Shown: positions 27,123 through 35,984, counted from the stretch's first letter. The stretch is DNA of 64,000 bases from JALYLC01 sp035696365 (GCA_035696365.1 DASRQS010000128.1:59774-123773); one strand, 5' to 3'. Made by a program: numbers and translations. The notes: generated by a model from the sequence alone, not told the origin.

Positions 27123-28610
27123 TTACGCAGCCTTCGTGAGGGTGGTGCCGCCGTCAAAGCGCGCGACGCCCGGGAACGGGCCGCCCGGCAGGATGGCCGC
27201 CGGGTCGCCGCCCAGCCACTCGGAGATGAGCGACTGGTAGACGGTGCGGAAGTCGGTCTTGACGACGAGGTCGCCGTCCTGGTTGACGTTCACGCCGGGG
27301 TGCTCGCCGGCGAGGCCGCCCTTGACGGCCGAGCCGCTCAGCATGATCGGGCCGCCCGAGCCGTGGTCGGTGCCCTTGGAGTCGGACTCCCCGAGGCGAC
27401 GGCCGAACTCGGAGAACACCATCGTGACCACGTTCTGCTCGACGCCGCGCACGGTGAGATCCGCCTTGAAGGCGGCCAGGGCACGCGAGAGCGTGGTCAG
27501 CTGCGGATCCTGGCCGGCGAGCTGGTCGCCGTGCGTGTCGAAGCTGCCCCAGTCGATCGTGACGACGCGCGTGCCGAGGCCGGCGGAGAGCAACGTGGCA
27601 GCCAGCTGCAGCTTCTGCGAGAGCCCGCTGTTGGGCGGATACCCGGGAGAGGGCGCACCGGCGGGGATGCTCGTGAGGCGGTTGGCCACATCGACGGTGA
27701 GCCCCCACATGCCGCGCGAGCGTCCCAGCGCGTCGTTGCCCGCCCCGAACGGAACGGTGGCGAGCTTGCCGACCTCGCTGTTCACGTCGCCGGTCACGCC
27801 GGGGACGCTGAAGCCGACTCCCTGCAGCCCCTCCAGGGCGCACACGGGCGCCTTCGAGGAGCGGATCTGCTTGGAGAGGTTGGAGTCGAGCGAGACTGCC
27901 TGAAGCGGGTTCGAGGTCGAGCCGTAGGCGTCCAGCCAGCGGCCCAGCCAGCCCGTCTGCAGCTGCGAAAGGGCGCCGGCGAACCAGTAGTCGCGGCTCT
28001 CGAAGTGCGAGCGGTTGGGCGGGTTGTAGTCGGCCGCCGGAATGATCGCCAGGTCGGAGCCGGGGCCGCCGGTGCCGTCGCCATACAGCGTGTCGAAGCC
28101 GATGACGTCGCCGTTGCGGTCGGCGCCTGTACCCGAGACGAGCTTGTTCGAGAAGCCCAGGGTGCCGAGCGTGCCGGGCATGACCGTCGTGCCCACGGCG
28201 GCGCCCGTGCCGTCGCCGAGCACACGGGCGATGGTGGGGCGCAGCGTCGTGTACGTCGCGAACTCCGGTGCGCTCTGCGGCACGAAGCAGTTGAGCCCGT
28301 CGTTGCCGCCGTTGAGGTAGATCACGACGATGCTCTTGCCCATCGGCTCGGCCGCCTGCGCGACGGCCGACTCCCACACGTCCTCGAAGGACAACTGGGT
28401 CGCTCCATACACCGCGGCAAAGCCGAGGACGCCGTTGCGCAGCAGTTTCCGCCGCGTCACCCCGGCCGTTCCGGGCTTCCCATCCCGCCAGCCGGAAAGC
28501 GCGTCCGCCGGGAACGGCAGCAGCGAATCGGGCTTGAGGTCGGACACGGCGCTGTCGGAGCGTGCGCAGTCGGCGCACTTCAGCGCCTGGATCTCGCTCT
28601 GAATCGTCAT
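27123..28610 (-). CDS. DUF1501 domain protein with Tat signal
   Basis: A 495-residue exported protein of the sulfatase/alkaline-phosphatase-like DUF1501 family. A twin-arginine signal (VTRRKLLRNGVLGFAAVYG, arginines 53/54) follows an unusually long 50-residue N-terminal extension containing CADC. Family features are IVVIYLNGGNDGLNCFVP, DWGSFDTHGDQ and VMVFSEFGRRLGESDSKGTDHG, which carry the putative metal ligands. It is encoded directly after a DUF1800 gene. The two families are commonly paired, but their substrate is unknown. Tat export implies folding, perhaps with a metal, before export. Confidence 0.9.
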   Translation of the reverse strand: MTIQSEIQALKCADCARSDSAVSDLKPDSLLPFPADALSGWRDGKPGTAGVTRRKLLRNGVLGFAAVYGATQLSFEDVWESAVAQAAEPMGKSIVVIYLNGGNDGLNCFVPQSAPEFATYTTLRPTIARVLGDGTGAAVGTTVMPGTLGTLGFSNKLVSGTGADRNGDVIGFDTLYGDGTGGPGSDLAIIPAADYNPPNRSHFESRDYWFAGALSQLQTGWLGRWLDAYGSTSNPLQAVSLDSNLSKQIRSSKAPVCALEGLQGVGFSVPGVTGDVNSEVGKLATVPFGAGNDALGRSRGMWGLTVDVANRLTSIPAGAPSPGYPPNSGLSQKLQLAATLLSAGLGTRVVTIDWGSFDTHGDQLAGQDPQLTTLSRALAAFKADLTVRGVEQNVVTMVFSEFGRRLGESDSKGTDHGSGGPIMLSGSAVKGGLAGEHPGVNVNQDGDLVVKTDFRTVYQSLISEWLGGDPAAILPGGPFPGVARFDGGTTLTKAA

Positions 28611-28611
28611 G

Positions 28612-30078
28612 TCACATCACCTGTGCGTCTGGGCCCGCGAGCATGAGCGTGCGCAGCATGACCTGGCGGGCGATGCGGTCCTTGCTGGCCTTGACCGAGG
28701 CTCGCCCGGCGTAGTCCTGGATGGCCGCACGCGTGCCGGCCGACATCCACGGCGCTCCGACCGCGCCGAAGGCACGGTCGAAGGCCGCCTGAGGCGTCTC
28801 GTTGGGCACGTCGAGGACCTTCGCCGGAGAGCCGTTCGGCGCGTTGCCGATGACGTCGCCGATGAACCCGAAGCGCGCCAGCGCGGTGTTCGTGTTGAGC
28901 CAGGAGAGACCGCCCTCCCAGCCCGCCACCGTCGGCGGGAAGTAGGGGACCTGACCCATCGAGTCTAGGTAGTCGGCGGGCCCCGAGGCCGTGATACCGA
29001 GAGTGAGCGCACGCAGCGCGCCGCTCACGAAGACGACCGGCGGCTTGATCATGTTCGGCTCGTCGATCGACTCGAACAGCTGCGGGTTCGTGAGGATCGC
29101 GCGCACCAGCGGCTTCAGCTTGCGGCCGCTCGCCACGTAGTCGGAGGAGAGCGCCTGCAGCGTCGCCGTCGACGGCGGCGTGGGCATGAACTCGCCCCAC
29201 AGCTTGTTGACGAGATAGGGCGCGTGGCCGTCCTGGCTGAGAACCAGGTCGACGACGCTGTCGGTGTTGTAGTTGCCGAGCTTGCCGAACACGGACTTGG
29301 GCCCGTTGAACCAGCGGCTGGAGTCGAACGACGCCGTCACGCTGTCCGGGTTCTTGTCGTCGATGTACCAGCCCGTGAAGGACTTCGCGAGCTGCGCGAC
29401 GTCATTCTCGCTGTAGTTCTTGGCGCCCGTGATGGCGTGGTTCACGCCGAGCGTGAAGAGCTCCATGAACTCGCGGCCGTAGTTCTCGTTGGGCCCGCCC
29501 TTGACGTTCGACTCGCCGTTCAGGTAGCGCAGCATCGAGGGATCCTTGGACACCTCGAGCGCCATGTCGCGGAACGACACGTCGGGGTTGGTCGCAAGGT
29601 CGGCGTACTTGCGCAGCAAGGCGTTCTGGCTCAGGAGCAGCTGCGTCGGCGAGACCGACACGCGTGAGTTGGCCCAGTGCCGGTGCCAGAAGAAGGTCAT
29701 GCGCTCGACCAGCGGGTTGCTCGTTCGCACCATGCGGTCGACCCACTGGAGCACGAGATCCGTGTCGTTGCCGGTCGGATCGAGCGCCTTGCCGTTGTTC
29801 GTTGGATCGGACCCGACGAGCGCGCCCTGCGGCGTGTTCAGGAGCGAGTCGACGGCCTCGTCGACCGGCTTGCCGATCCAGGTCGCGCGGTCGCCGGCGC
29901 TCGGCCCGAAGCCTGCGCGCCAGAACAGGCGGTCGACCATGGCCTGCGACATCGCCGTCGGCGAGCCGTTGAAGGCGCTGGCGGGCGGGACGTGCAGGCG
30001 ATGACGCCGCGTCTTGACACTGCGGGCCTTGGCCGGCTTGTGGTGCGCCTTGTGTGGCTTCTTCTTCGTGGCCGTCAT
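28612..30078 (-). CDS. DUF1800 domain protein
   Basis: A 488-residue protein of unknown activity that regularly co-occurs with DUF1501. The lysine/histidine-rich N-terminus (TATKKKPHKAHHKPAKARS) is followed by HRLHVPPA (residues 26-33), a motif shared with the nearby cupredoxin. The DUF1800 core includes DRLFWRAGFGPS, RMTFFWHRHWANSRV and GGPNENYGREFMELFTLG. No classical signal peptide is obvious, so export may depend on DUF1501 or on this N-terminal segment. GGGGAG about 7 nt upstream of the ATG is a clear ribosome binding site. One base separates it from DUF1501. Confidence 0.9.
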   Translation of the reverse strand: MTATKKKPHKAHHKPAKARSVKTRRHRLHVPPASAFNGSPTAMSQAMVDRLFWRAGFGPSAGDRATWIGKPVDEAVDSLLNTPQGALVGSDPTNNGKALDPTGNDTDLVLQWVDRMVRTSNPLVERMTFFWHRHWANSRVSVSPTQLLLSQNALLRKYADLATNPDVSFRDMALEVSKDPSMLRYLNGESNVKGGPNENYGREFMELFTLGVNHAITGAKNYSENDVAQLAKSFTGWYIDDKNPDSVTASFDSSRWFNGPKSVFGKLGNYNTDSVVDLVLSQDGHAPYLVNKLWGEFMPTPPSTATLQALSSDYVASGRKLKPLVRAILTNPQLFESIDEPNMIKPPVVFVSGALRALTLGITASGPADYLDSMGQVPYFPPTVAGWEGGLSWLNTNTALARFGFIGDVIGNAPNGSPAKVLDVPNETPQAAFDRAFGAVGAPWMSAGTRAAIQDYAGRASVKASKDRIARQVMLRTLMLAGPDAQVM

Positions 30079-30119
30079 CGGCTACTCCCCCTCGACGAGG
30101 CTCTCATGGCTGCGGATGC

Positions 30120-31040
30120 CTACCTGCACGCGCCGCGAACGAACGCCTTGAACGCGGCTCCGGCCGCACCCGAGCGCGGCACACGGAAGTCGCCGGTGCT
30201 GTCCTTGACGTCGTACCAGACGACCCCGGAGAGCTTCGGCATGGTCTTGCCCAGCTGGCCGAGCGCGCCGATCCAGGCGCCCTCGTCACCGCCGCGGGCG
30301 GTGGAGCCGGTCTCGGAGATCCAGAACGCCTTCTTGGCCAGCTTCTGGATCGTGCCGTAGGCCGGTGCGAACAGATCCGCCGGCGCCGTCCAGGTGAGTC
30401 CCTGGGCATTGCCGAAGTTGTAGGCGTCGGCGCCCACCAGATCGACCTGCTTGGCGCCCGGGAAGTACACCGACAGCGCGTTGGTCTTGACGTCGGGCAC
30501 GCTGCGCGCGTACACGCTCCAGAGCAGCCTGACCTTGTGCCCCCCGGCCTTGAGCAGCACCTTGCGCACGTGCTTCCAGGCGCTGACGTAGTCGCCGGGG
30601 CGGTTGCCGTTGACGCTGCCGGACCACGCGTACCACGGCGTGTTCGGGTCGGGCATCGGCCGCACGATCGCCCCGTGCTTGAGCGTCTTGATCTGCTTGC
30701 CGAGCGCAATCAGGTCGGCGTCGAACTTGCCGGCGGCGATCGCGCTGAGGCGGTAGCCGGGGGCCTTGGCGGTGTCCTTGCCCGCGTCGGGCAGCCAGCT
30801 GATCAGCAGCTTCACGCCCTTCGTGCGCGCGAGCTTGATCAGCTTGGGGTCGAGGCCGTGGCCGACGGTCAGATAGGTCGAGACGGTCTTGACGTTCTTC
30901 CCTGCCTTCTTCTGGAGGGCGGGCAGCGTCTTGGCCGGCTGATCCTGGTAGACGCCGACGTTGACGCAGGCCATGGCCGTCGAGGCGCTGAGCGCGAGCG
31001 CGCCCGCAGCGACGCACAGCGATCGGGACAGGCGGTTCAC
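30120..31040 (-). CDS. Secreted GH26-like protein with altered catalytic residue
   Basis: A 306-residue exported TIM-barrel-like protein. A signal peptide ends near residue 24 (STAMAC). Strand motifs resemble glycoside hydrolase family 26: VKLLISWLP, AIVRPMPDPNTPWYAW (127-138), VDLVGADAYNFG (199-210) and FWISETGS (E243). The last would supply the nucleophile. In GH26 the acid/base glutamate lies in an R-x-x-HEMN-like motif, whereas here the position reads PDPN with aspartate. The protein may bind rather than cleave polysaccharide, or use another residue. The GTG start overlaps the upstream repeat-protein stop (GTGA). Confidence 0.7.
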   Translation of the reverse strand: MNRLSRSLCVAAGALALSASTAMACVNVGVYQDQPAKTLPALQKKAGKNVKTVSTYLTVGHGLDPKLIKLARTKGVKLLISWLPDAGKDTAKAPGYRLSAIAAGKFDADLIALGKQIKTLKHGAIVRPMPDPNTPWYAWSGSVNGNRPGDYVSAWKHVRKVLLKAGGHKVRLLWSVYARSVPDVKTNALSVYFPGAKQVDLVGADAYNFGNAQGLTWTAPADLFAPAYGTIQKLAKKAFWISETGSTARGGDEGAWIGALGQLGKTMPKLSGVVWYDVKDSTGDFRVPRSGAAGAAFKAFVRGACR

Positions 31041-33433
31041 TTCTTTACCTCCAGAGTGAGCGTGCTCTTGGATCGCGCCTTGCCGATCGGGGCGCTGCCG
31101 GTGACGGTCACGGTGAACTTCCCGGCCTTCCGAAGGTTCTTTGGCTTCTTCGGGATGGTGAGCGTCACAGTCACGTTACGGCGGACCGCGCTGAGCGGCT
31201 TGTCGACGAAGGCGAGCTCCTTCTTGCCGCGCGAGAGCGCCACGTGCACGGTGCCCATGCCGTCTGCCAGGAAGCGGATCGGCACGCGCCACTTCTTCTT
31301 GCGCAGCGGATTCAGCTTCTTCTTCAGCTTGGAGACGCCGAGCGTGACCTGCGGCGCGTCCGTACAGGCCTGCGTGTCGGACGGCGGCGCCATGTAGCCG
31401 ACGGGCCCCACCGGGTCGCTCTGCCAGCCGACGCCGCTGTGGAACCCGGCCAGCGTGTAGTCGGTCTGGACGCAGGCCGCGACCTTCGGCAGCGCGACGC
31501 CGCTCGTCTTGGTCGTCAGGAGCAGCTTGGCGGGAGCGCCGGCGACGCTCGCGAACACTCGATAGCCCTCCGCGTCCGGCGCATTCGGCGTGAATGCGAG
31601 CGTTTGCGTCTTCGTGATCGAGAGTCCCGTGGGCGCGGCCTCGTCCTGCTGTGGCCCGTCGGCGCCGTTGGGGACGCCCTGGCCGCCCGTGGAATCGACG
31701 AGTTGCAGCAGGATCAGGGAGGGCAGCTGGGCCCACACGCGCACGCGCCCGCCGTCGCCGCCGCGGCCCTGCGGCCCGTTCTGCACGCCCGCGTTGCCGC
31801 CGGTGCCCCCGCCGCTGAGGACGCCGGTGGACGACGCGATGGACTGGACGACCAGCTCGATCGCGCCGCCGTTGCCACCCGGTGCGCCCGCGGGGCCGCC
31901 CGAGCTGCCCGCGCCGCCTTCGGAGCGCAGCCGCCCGCCCAGCGTGAGCGGGCCGTGCGTGCTCAGCAGCATCGGGCCGCCGGCGCCGCCGGCGCCGCCG
32001 TTGGCGCCGGCCGCCCCGGAGGTGTCGATGGATCCGCCCACGAGGAGCGCGGTCTGGGAGAGCAAGGTCACGCTGCCTCCCGGGGCACTCAGATTTTCTC
32101 CCAGCGCCGCGATCGGCCCGGTCGTGACGCGGTCTCCGGAGATCGAGACGGCTCCGCCGGGCCCGCCGCCTCCGAGTACCCGGCCGCTACCACCATGCGC
32201 CGAGACGGCCCCGACTCCGACGGCGGCGGTGGCCTTGATCGCGACCGGCCCTCCGGCTTCCCCGCTCCCGTTGGCCGGATCGAGCGTGGCGTCGCCCGCG
32301 TCGGTCGTCACGGCGCCGATCGCAACGGAGCCGGCGGTGACCGTGACTGCGCCGCCGTGCCTGCCCACCTGCGGGCTTCCCGCCCCGGCCGTGTTGATCG
32401 CCCCGGCGCTCGCAACGGCACCCGCCGTCAGTGCGACGCTGCCGCCCGCGCCCGAGTAGAGGTTCGTGCTGCCGCCGCCCTGGGAGCTGACCGAGCCGGC
32501 GAACACGGAGCCGGCCGCGGTCATGGAGATCCCCGCGCCGTCGCTGCCGTAGCCGCTGGTGGAGACGTCGCCGGAGGCGTTCACCGGGCCGGAGACGATG
32601 ATCGAGCCGCGCGCCGCGAGTGCGATGCCGCCGGGCACGCCGGCGGAGGCGTCGACGCCACGCCCGGAGCTCGAGTCGATGCCGCCCGAGATGCGGATCT
32701 CCCCGCCGGACACGCGCACGTCGCCGCCGGCTCCGCCCTGCACCGCACCCGCGCCGACCATGTCGCGGCCCGCGCTCGAGATGGCGCCGAGCACGTTCAC
32801 GTCGCCGGCGCTGGAGGCGAGGTCGACCACGGCGCCGCTGGCGGACGGATCCACTCCCGCGTTCGAGACATCGCCGCCGATCGAGACGCCGCCCGCTCCG
32901 TGCACGGTGATCGCCGCCCCCGGCGCATGGATGTTCTGCGTGACCACGAGCCCGGGCGAGACGATGGCGACGCCGCCCGAGAGCGCCAGCGTGCCGGCCG
33001 TCTCGATGCCGCCGCCGAGCGACACGCGCGCAGCGCGGATCGAGAGCGAGCCGCCGGCCCGGTTGGTGCCGACGCCGCCGCGCAGGTCGATCGCGGGCGA
33101 GATGGCCACGCCGCCAGAGGCCGTGATTGCGAGGGAGCGGCCGTTGGTGCAGCCGTTCGCGTTCCCTCCGACGTCGCAGGTCTGCAGTTGCGCATCGGGG
33201 CCGATGAAGACGTCGGTGGCGGTGATCGACGTGTCGGCCGCCAGGCGCACGACGCCGTCGAGATAGAGCAGCCCGAAGCTGGGCGATCCGCCGAGCGTCA
33301 CAGGCGTGTCGCCGCTGAGCTGGATCAGGTCGTCTGCCTGCGCTGCGGGCACGGCCACCAGGCCGAGCGCGCCGAGCACGAGCACCAGGCCCAAACGCAG
33401 GAATGTGAGCTTGGCGGGAAACGATGCATCCAC
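31037..33433 (-). CDS. Large secreted Gly/Ala/Ser-rich beta-helix repeat protein
   Basis: About 798 residues. A signal peptide (FLRLGLVLVLGALGLVAVPAAQA) leads into some 550 residues of short degenerate repeats of the type GGxVxIxAxGxIxxGxIxTSG, typical of right-handed parallel beta-helices and hemagglutinin-like surface proteins. A C-terminal domain of about 200 residues ends in a Lys-rich beta sandwich (RKAGKFTVTVTGSAPIGKAR). GTG 33433 is chosen because it places the signal peptide near the N-terminus, and CACTCT lies 6 nt upstream. ATG 33511 is the alternative. It is co-transcribed with the GH26-like gene, suggesting a surface polysaccharide or adhesion role. Confidence 0.75.
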   Translation of the reverse strand: MDASFPAKLTFLRLGLVLVLGALGLVAVPAAQADDLIQLSGDTPVTLGGSPSFGLLYLDGVVRLAADTSITATDVFIGPDAQLQTCDVGGNANGCTNGRSLAITASGGVAISPAIDLRGGVGTNRAGGSLSIRAARVSLGGGIETAGTLALSGGVAIVSPGLVVTQNIHAPGAAITVHGAGGVSIGGDVSNAGVDPSASGAVVDLASSAGDVNVLGAISSAGRDMVGAGAVQGGAGGDVRVSGGEIRISGGIDSSSGRGVDASAGVPGGIALAARGSIIVSGPVNASGDVSTSGYGSDGAGISMTAAGSVFAGSVSSQGGGSTNLYSGAGGSVALTAGAVASAGAINTAGAGSPQVGRHGGAVTVTAGSVAIGAVTTDAGDATLDPANGSGEAGGPVAIKATAAVGVGAVSAHGGSGRVLGGGGPGGAVSISGDRVTTGPIAALGENLSAPGGSVTLLSQTALLVGGSIDTSGAAGANGGAGGAGGPMLLSTHGPLTLGGRLRSEGGAGSSGGPAGAPGGNGGAIELVVQSIASSTGVLSGGGTGGNAGVQNGPQGRGGDGGRVRVWAQLPSLILLQLVDSTGGQGVPNGADGPQQDEAAPTGLSITKTQTLAFTPNAPDAEGYRVFASVAGAPAKLLLTTKTSGVALPKVAACVQTDYTLAGFHSGVGWQSDPVGPVGYMAPPSDTQACTDAPQVTLGVSKLKKKLNPLRKKKWRVPIRFLADGMGTVHVALSRGKKELAFVDKPLSAVRRNVTVTLTIPKKPKNLRKAGKFTVTVTGSAPIGKARSKSTLTLEVKK

Positions 33434-33553
33434 CTGCAAAGAGTGGGTCGATTCGCCGGCATCGCCATCACCCGTTTGGAGATCGGTCCTGCGACCCGCC
33501 GGAAACTCCACCTATCTCGGGGGTCGGGTATCCCACATCCGAGGTGGACGACG

Positions 33554-34021
33554 TCAGTCGTCGAACGTGGCCGCGGTGGCGTGCGGGGCGATGCACGCAA
33601 GCAGACCGCCGTCGTCGTCATAGGCGGGGAACAGGTCGGCGCGCACGAGCTTGACGATGCCGGCGCGGTGCGTGAGCTCGAGCGTCTGGTCGAGCTTGCG
33701 GACGCCCCACTCGAGCACGGTCTTGACGGGGTCCTGGCCGTCGGGGCTGTGCAGCGTGAGCGCCTCGCGCAAGTCCTTGCCGATCAGCTCGCCCTCCTGG
33801 AAGCCGGTCAGCTCGAACACGCCCTTGCCGACGGCCAGGATGCGCGCGTCGCGATCGCAGGCGAGCATGCCGGCGTCGGGGCCTGGGTAGAAGTCGTCGA
33901 GCAACTCGAAGATGAAGCCGAAGCCGCAACGAGTGCAGCCGACGGCCTGGTGCGTAAGGCCGTCGCGTCCATCGGAGTCCATCGAACGCAGGCCGCAATT
34001 GGGGCAGATGAAGTACGCCAT
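33554..34021 (-). CDS. Zinc-ribbon and PAS domain protein
   Basis: A 155-residue cytosolic protein. Residues 1-35 form a zinc ribbon (CPNCGLRS, then CTRCGFGF). A PAS domain follows (PDAGMLACDRDARILAVGKG, FELTGFQEGELIGKDLREAL), with a C-terminal PAS strand pair ending LLACIAPHA. No output domain is attached. TACTCT lies 10 nt before the ATG. It may sense redox or a ligand and act through protein contacts. The role is unknown. Confidence 0.8.
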   Translation of the reverse strand: MAYFICPNCGLRSMDSDGRDGLTHQAVGCTRCGFGFIFELLDDFYPGPDAGMLACDRDARILAVGKGVFELTGFQEGELIGKDLREALTLHSPDGQDPVKTVLEWGVRKLDQTLELTHRAGIVKLVRADLFPAYDDDGGLLACIAPHATAATFDD

Positions 34022-34080
34022 ATCGCACTGAAGAGTACGTGCGAGCGGCGTTTTGGATCACCTACATGCGCGCTGTGAAT

Positions 34081-35016
34081 TCAGTGCTCGCCGTGCGTCA
34101 GCCAGCGCTCGGCGTCGAGCGCCGCCATGCAGCCGGAGCCGGCCGCCGTGATGGCCTGCCGGTAGATGTGATCGGCGACGTCGCCTGCCGCGAACACACC
34201 CTCGATCTTGGTGCGCGTCGAGCCCGGCTCGACGATCAGATAGCCGTTCTCGTCCATCTCGAGAATGCCGCGGAAGAGCTCCGTGTTGGGCGTGTGCCCG
34301 ATCGCCACGAAGAAGCCGTCGGAGTCCTCGACGCGCTCCTCGCCGGTGACCGTGTTGCGCAGCCGGGCGCCCGTCACGCGGCCGGCGTCGGCGCCGAGAA
34401 CCTCGTCCACCACGTACGGCGTGAGGACGGAGAGGTTGGGCTTGGCGCGCGCGTAGTCCTGCATGATCTTGGAGCCGCGCAGCTCGTCGCGCCGGTGCAC
34501 GAGCACGACGTCCTTGGCGAACTTGGTGAGGTAGGTCGCCTCCTCGAGCGCGGAGTCTCCGCCGCCGACGACGAGCACCCTCTTGCCGGGGAAGAAGGCG
34601 GCGTCACAGGTGGCGCAGTAGCTCACACCGCGCGCCTGCAGGGCCTGCTCACTGGCCAGGCCGAGCTGCCGGGCCGAGGCGCCGGTGGCGACGATGACCG
34701 CGCGCGCGTGGTAGTCCTGGGCGCCGACCGAGACCTTGAACGGGCGCTTGCTGAAGTCGACCGACGTCACGTCGTCGGTGATGAACTCGGTGCCGAAGCG
34801 CTCGGCTTGCTCGCGGAAGCGGACCATGAGATCGGGGCCGAGCACGCCCTCTGGGAAACCGGGATAATTCTCGACGTCGGAGGTGATCATCAGCTGCCCG
34901 CCGGCCTCGAAGCCCTCGATGCAGAGCGGGTGCAGATTGGCACGCGACGCGTAGACGGCGGCCGTCAGGCCTGCGCAGGCGCCGCCGATGATGATGAGCT
35001 CACGAACGTCGTTCAT
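34081..35016 (-). CDS. trxB: Thioredoxin reductase
   Basis: A 311-residue FAD enzyme that passes electrons from NADPH to thioredoxin. The N-terminal FAD loop reads IIGGACAGLTAA, with alanine and cysteine where GSGPAG is usual. The redox motif is YCATCDAAFF (C134/C137), the NADPH loop VVGGGDSALEEA, and the closing motif GVFAAGDVADHIYRQAITAAGSG. ATG 35016 has TACGCT 7 nt upstream, lying inside the end of the PAP2-like gene, whose stop overlaps this start by 4 nt. It can therefore be transcribed alone or with that gene. A longer in-frame ORF to 35613 is rejected. Confidence 0.95.
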   Translation of the reverse strand: MNDVRELIIIGGACAGLTAAVYASRANLHPLCIEGFEAGGQLMITSDVENYPGFPEGVLGPDLMVRFREQAERFGTEFITDDVTSVDFSKRPFKVSVGAQDYHARAVIVATGASARQLGLASEQALQARGVSYCATCDAAFFPGKRVLVVGGGDSALEEATYLTKFAKDVVLVHRRDELRGSKIMQDYARAKPNLSVLTPYVVDEVLGADAGRVTGARLRNTVTGEERVEDSDGFFVAIGHTPNTELFRGILEMDENGYLIVEPGSTRTKIEGVFAAGDVADHIYRQAITAAGSGCMAALDAERWLTHGEH

Positions 35017-35969
35017 GGCCCCGAGCGTAGAACATCGCCCCTCACGCCGTCGCCGGACGCAAGCGGCGGCGGGAAGGGCCCGCGCAGGCGCCGCAGAGGG
35101 CCCCGCCGGAGGAGGTGCGGCATCGCGATCCAGGCGATGGCCGCATAGGCCGCGCCGATCACGATGTCGACGACGTAGTGGTCGCCCAGATAGACCACCG
35201 TGAACCACATCCCGAGCGTGTACGGCGCGGCCCAGAGGCCCTTCCGGCCCCGCCAGGCGACGGCGAAGAGCAGCACGAGCAGGGCGTAGGCGGCATGCAG
35301 CGACGGCACCGCGGCGACGGGGTTCGGCAGCAGATTCGCCTCGATCCACGACTTGGAGGTCGAGACGGGCGAGTTGCCGCCCTCGATGTAGCCGATGCGC
35401 GCGACGTGGGGGAGCAGCCCGTGCTTCGAGGCGAGCCACGGCGGGGCCGCCGGAAAGACCAGGAATGTCAGGGCGCCCGCGAAGGAGACGGCCACCAGCG
35501 TCGCCGCGGCGCGGTAGAAGACATCGCGACGCTCGAGCCAGATCAGGAAGAGCAGCGTGGGGGGCACGATGAAGTGGAGGCGGTCGAGCAGCGAGAGCGC
35601 GTGGTCGTACCACTCCAGGTGCCCGTGCCAGAACCAGTCCTGCAGCCGGATCGTGGGCACCTGACCGAGGCCGATCCAGCGGTCGAGCGTGAGCATCGGC
35701 TCATAGAAGGGGTGCGGATGCAGCGTGTGCGCGAGGCCACGCGCCTCCTCGTACAACAGCATGAGCACGATGAACGGCAGGAAGTCGCGCACGTACGCGC
35801 GCCCGACGCCGAGCGCCATGGCCGGCACGAGCAAGATCAGGAAGTAGCGGTCCGCCGAGAGGAAAACGCCCTTGACGAGGATCATCCCGCCGAGCCCCGC
35901 GAGGTAGCCGAGCACCAGCGTCGCTACGCGCCGACGCGTCCACAGCCCGGGGTCGCGCGCCGCCTGCAC
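35013..35969 (-). CDS. PAP2-family membrane phosphatase/inositolphosphotransferase-like
   Basis: A 318-residue polytopic membrane protein with about six hydrophobic helices. The active-site motifs of the PAP2/Aur1 superfamily are present near the C-terminus: AAVPSLHAAYALL and GDHYVVDIVIGAAYA (catalytic histidines). Similar actinobacterial proteins act on phosphatidyl- or prenyl-phosphate substrates, but the substrate is not determinable here. GTG 35969 has TAGGAT 6 nt upstream. The stop overlaps trxB. Confidence 0.85.
   Translation of the reverse strand: MQAARDPGLWTRRRVATLVLGYLAGLGGMILVKGVFLSADRYFLILLVPAMALGVGRAYVRDFLPFIVLMLLYEEARGLAHTLHPHPFYEPMLTLDRWIGLGQVPTIRLQDWFWHGHLEWYDHALSLLDRLHFIVPPTLLFLIWLERRDVFYRAAATLVAVSFAGALTFLVFPAAPPWLASKHGLLPHVARIGYIEGGNSPVSTSKSWIEANLLPNPVAAVPSLHAAYALLVLLFAVAWRGRKGLWAAPYTLGMWFTVVYLGDHYVVDIVIGAAYAAIAWIAMPHLLRRGPLRRLRGPFPPPLASGDGVRGDVLRSGP
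35024..35029 (-). promoter_or_regulatory. Internal -10 box for trxB
   Basis: TACGCT on the minus strand, inside the last codons of the PAP2-like gene, 7 nt before the trxB ATG. Confidence 0.55.
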
Positions 35970-35975
35970 CGAGGG

Positions 35976-35981
35976 ATCCTA
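35976..35981 (-). promoter_or_regulatory. -10 box of the PAP2-like gene
   Basis: TAGGAT, 6 nt before GTG 35969. The 35-bp palindrome copy starts four bases further upstream, so it covers the spacer and -35 region. Confidence 0.55.
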
Positions 35982-35984
35982 GTC

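Noticed and set aside
31244..34078. 944-residue plus-strand ORF
   Set aside because: Antisense to the Gly-rich repeat gene and the PAS gene. The composition is that of complemented Gly/Ala codons, with no start signal.
35016..35613. N-terminal extension of thioredoxin reductase
   Set aside because: It overlaps the PAP2-like gene in another frame. ATG 35016 matches the family N-terminus and has a promoter box.
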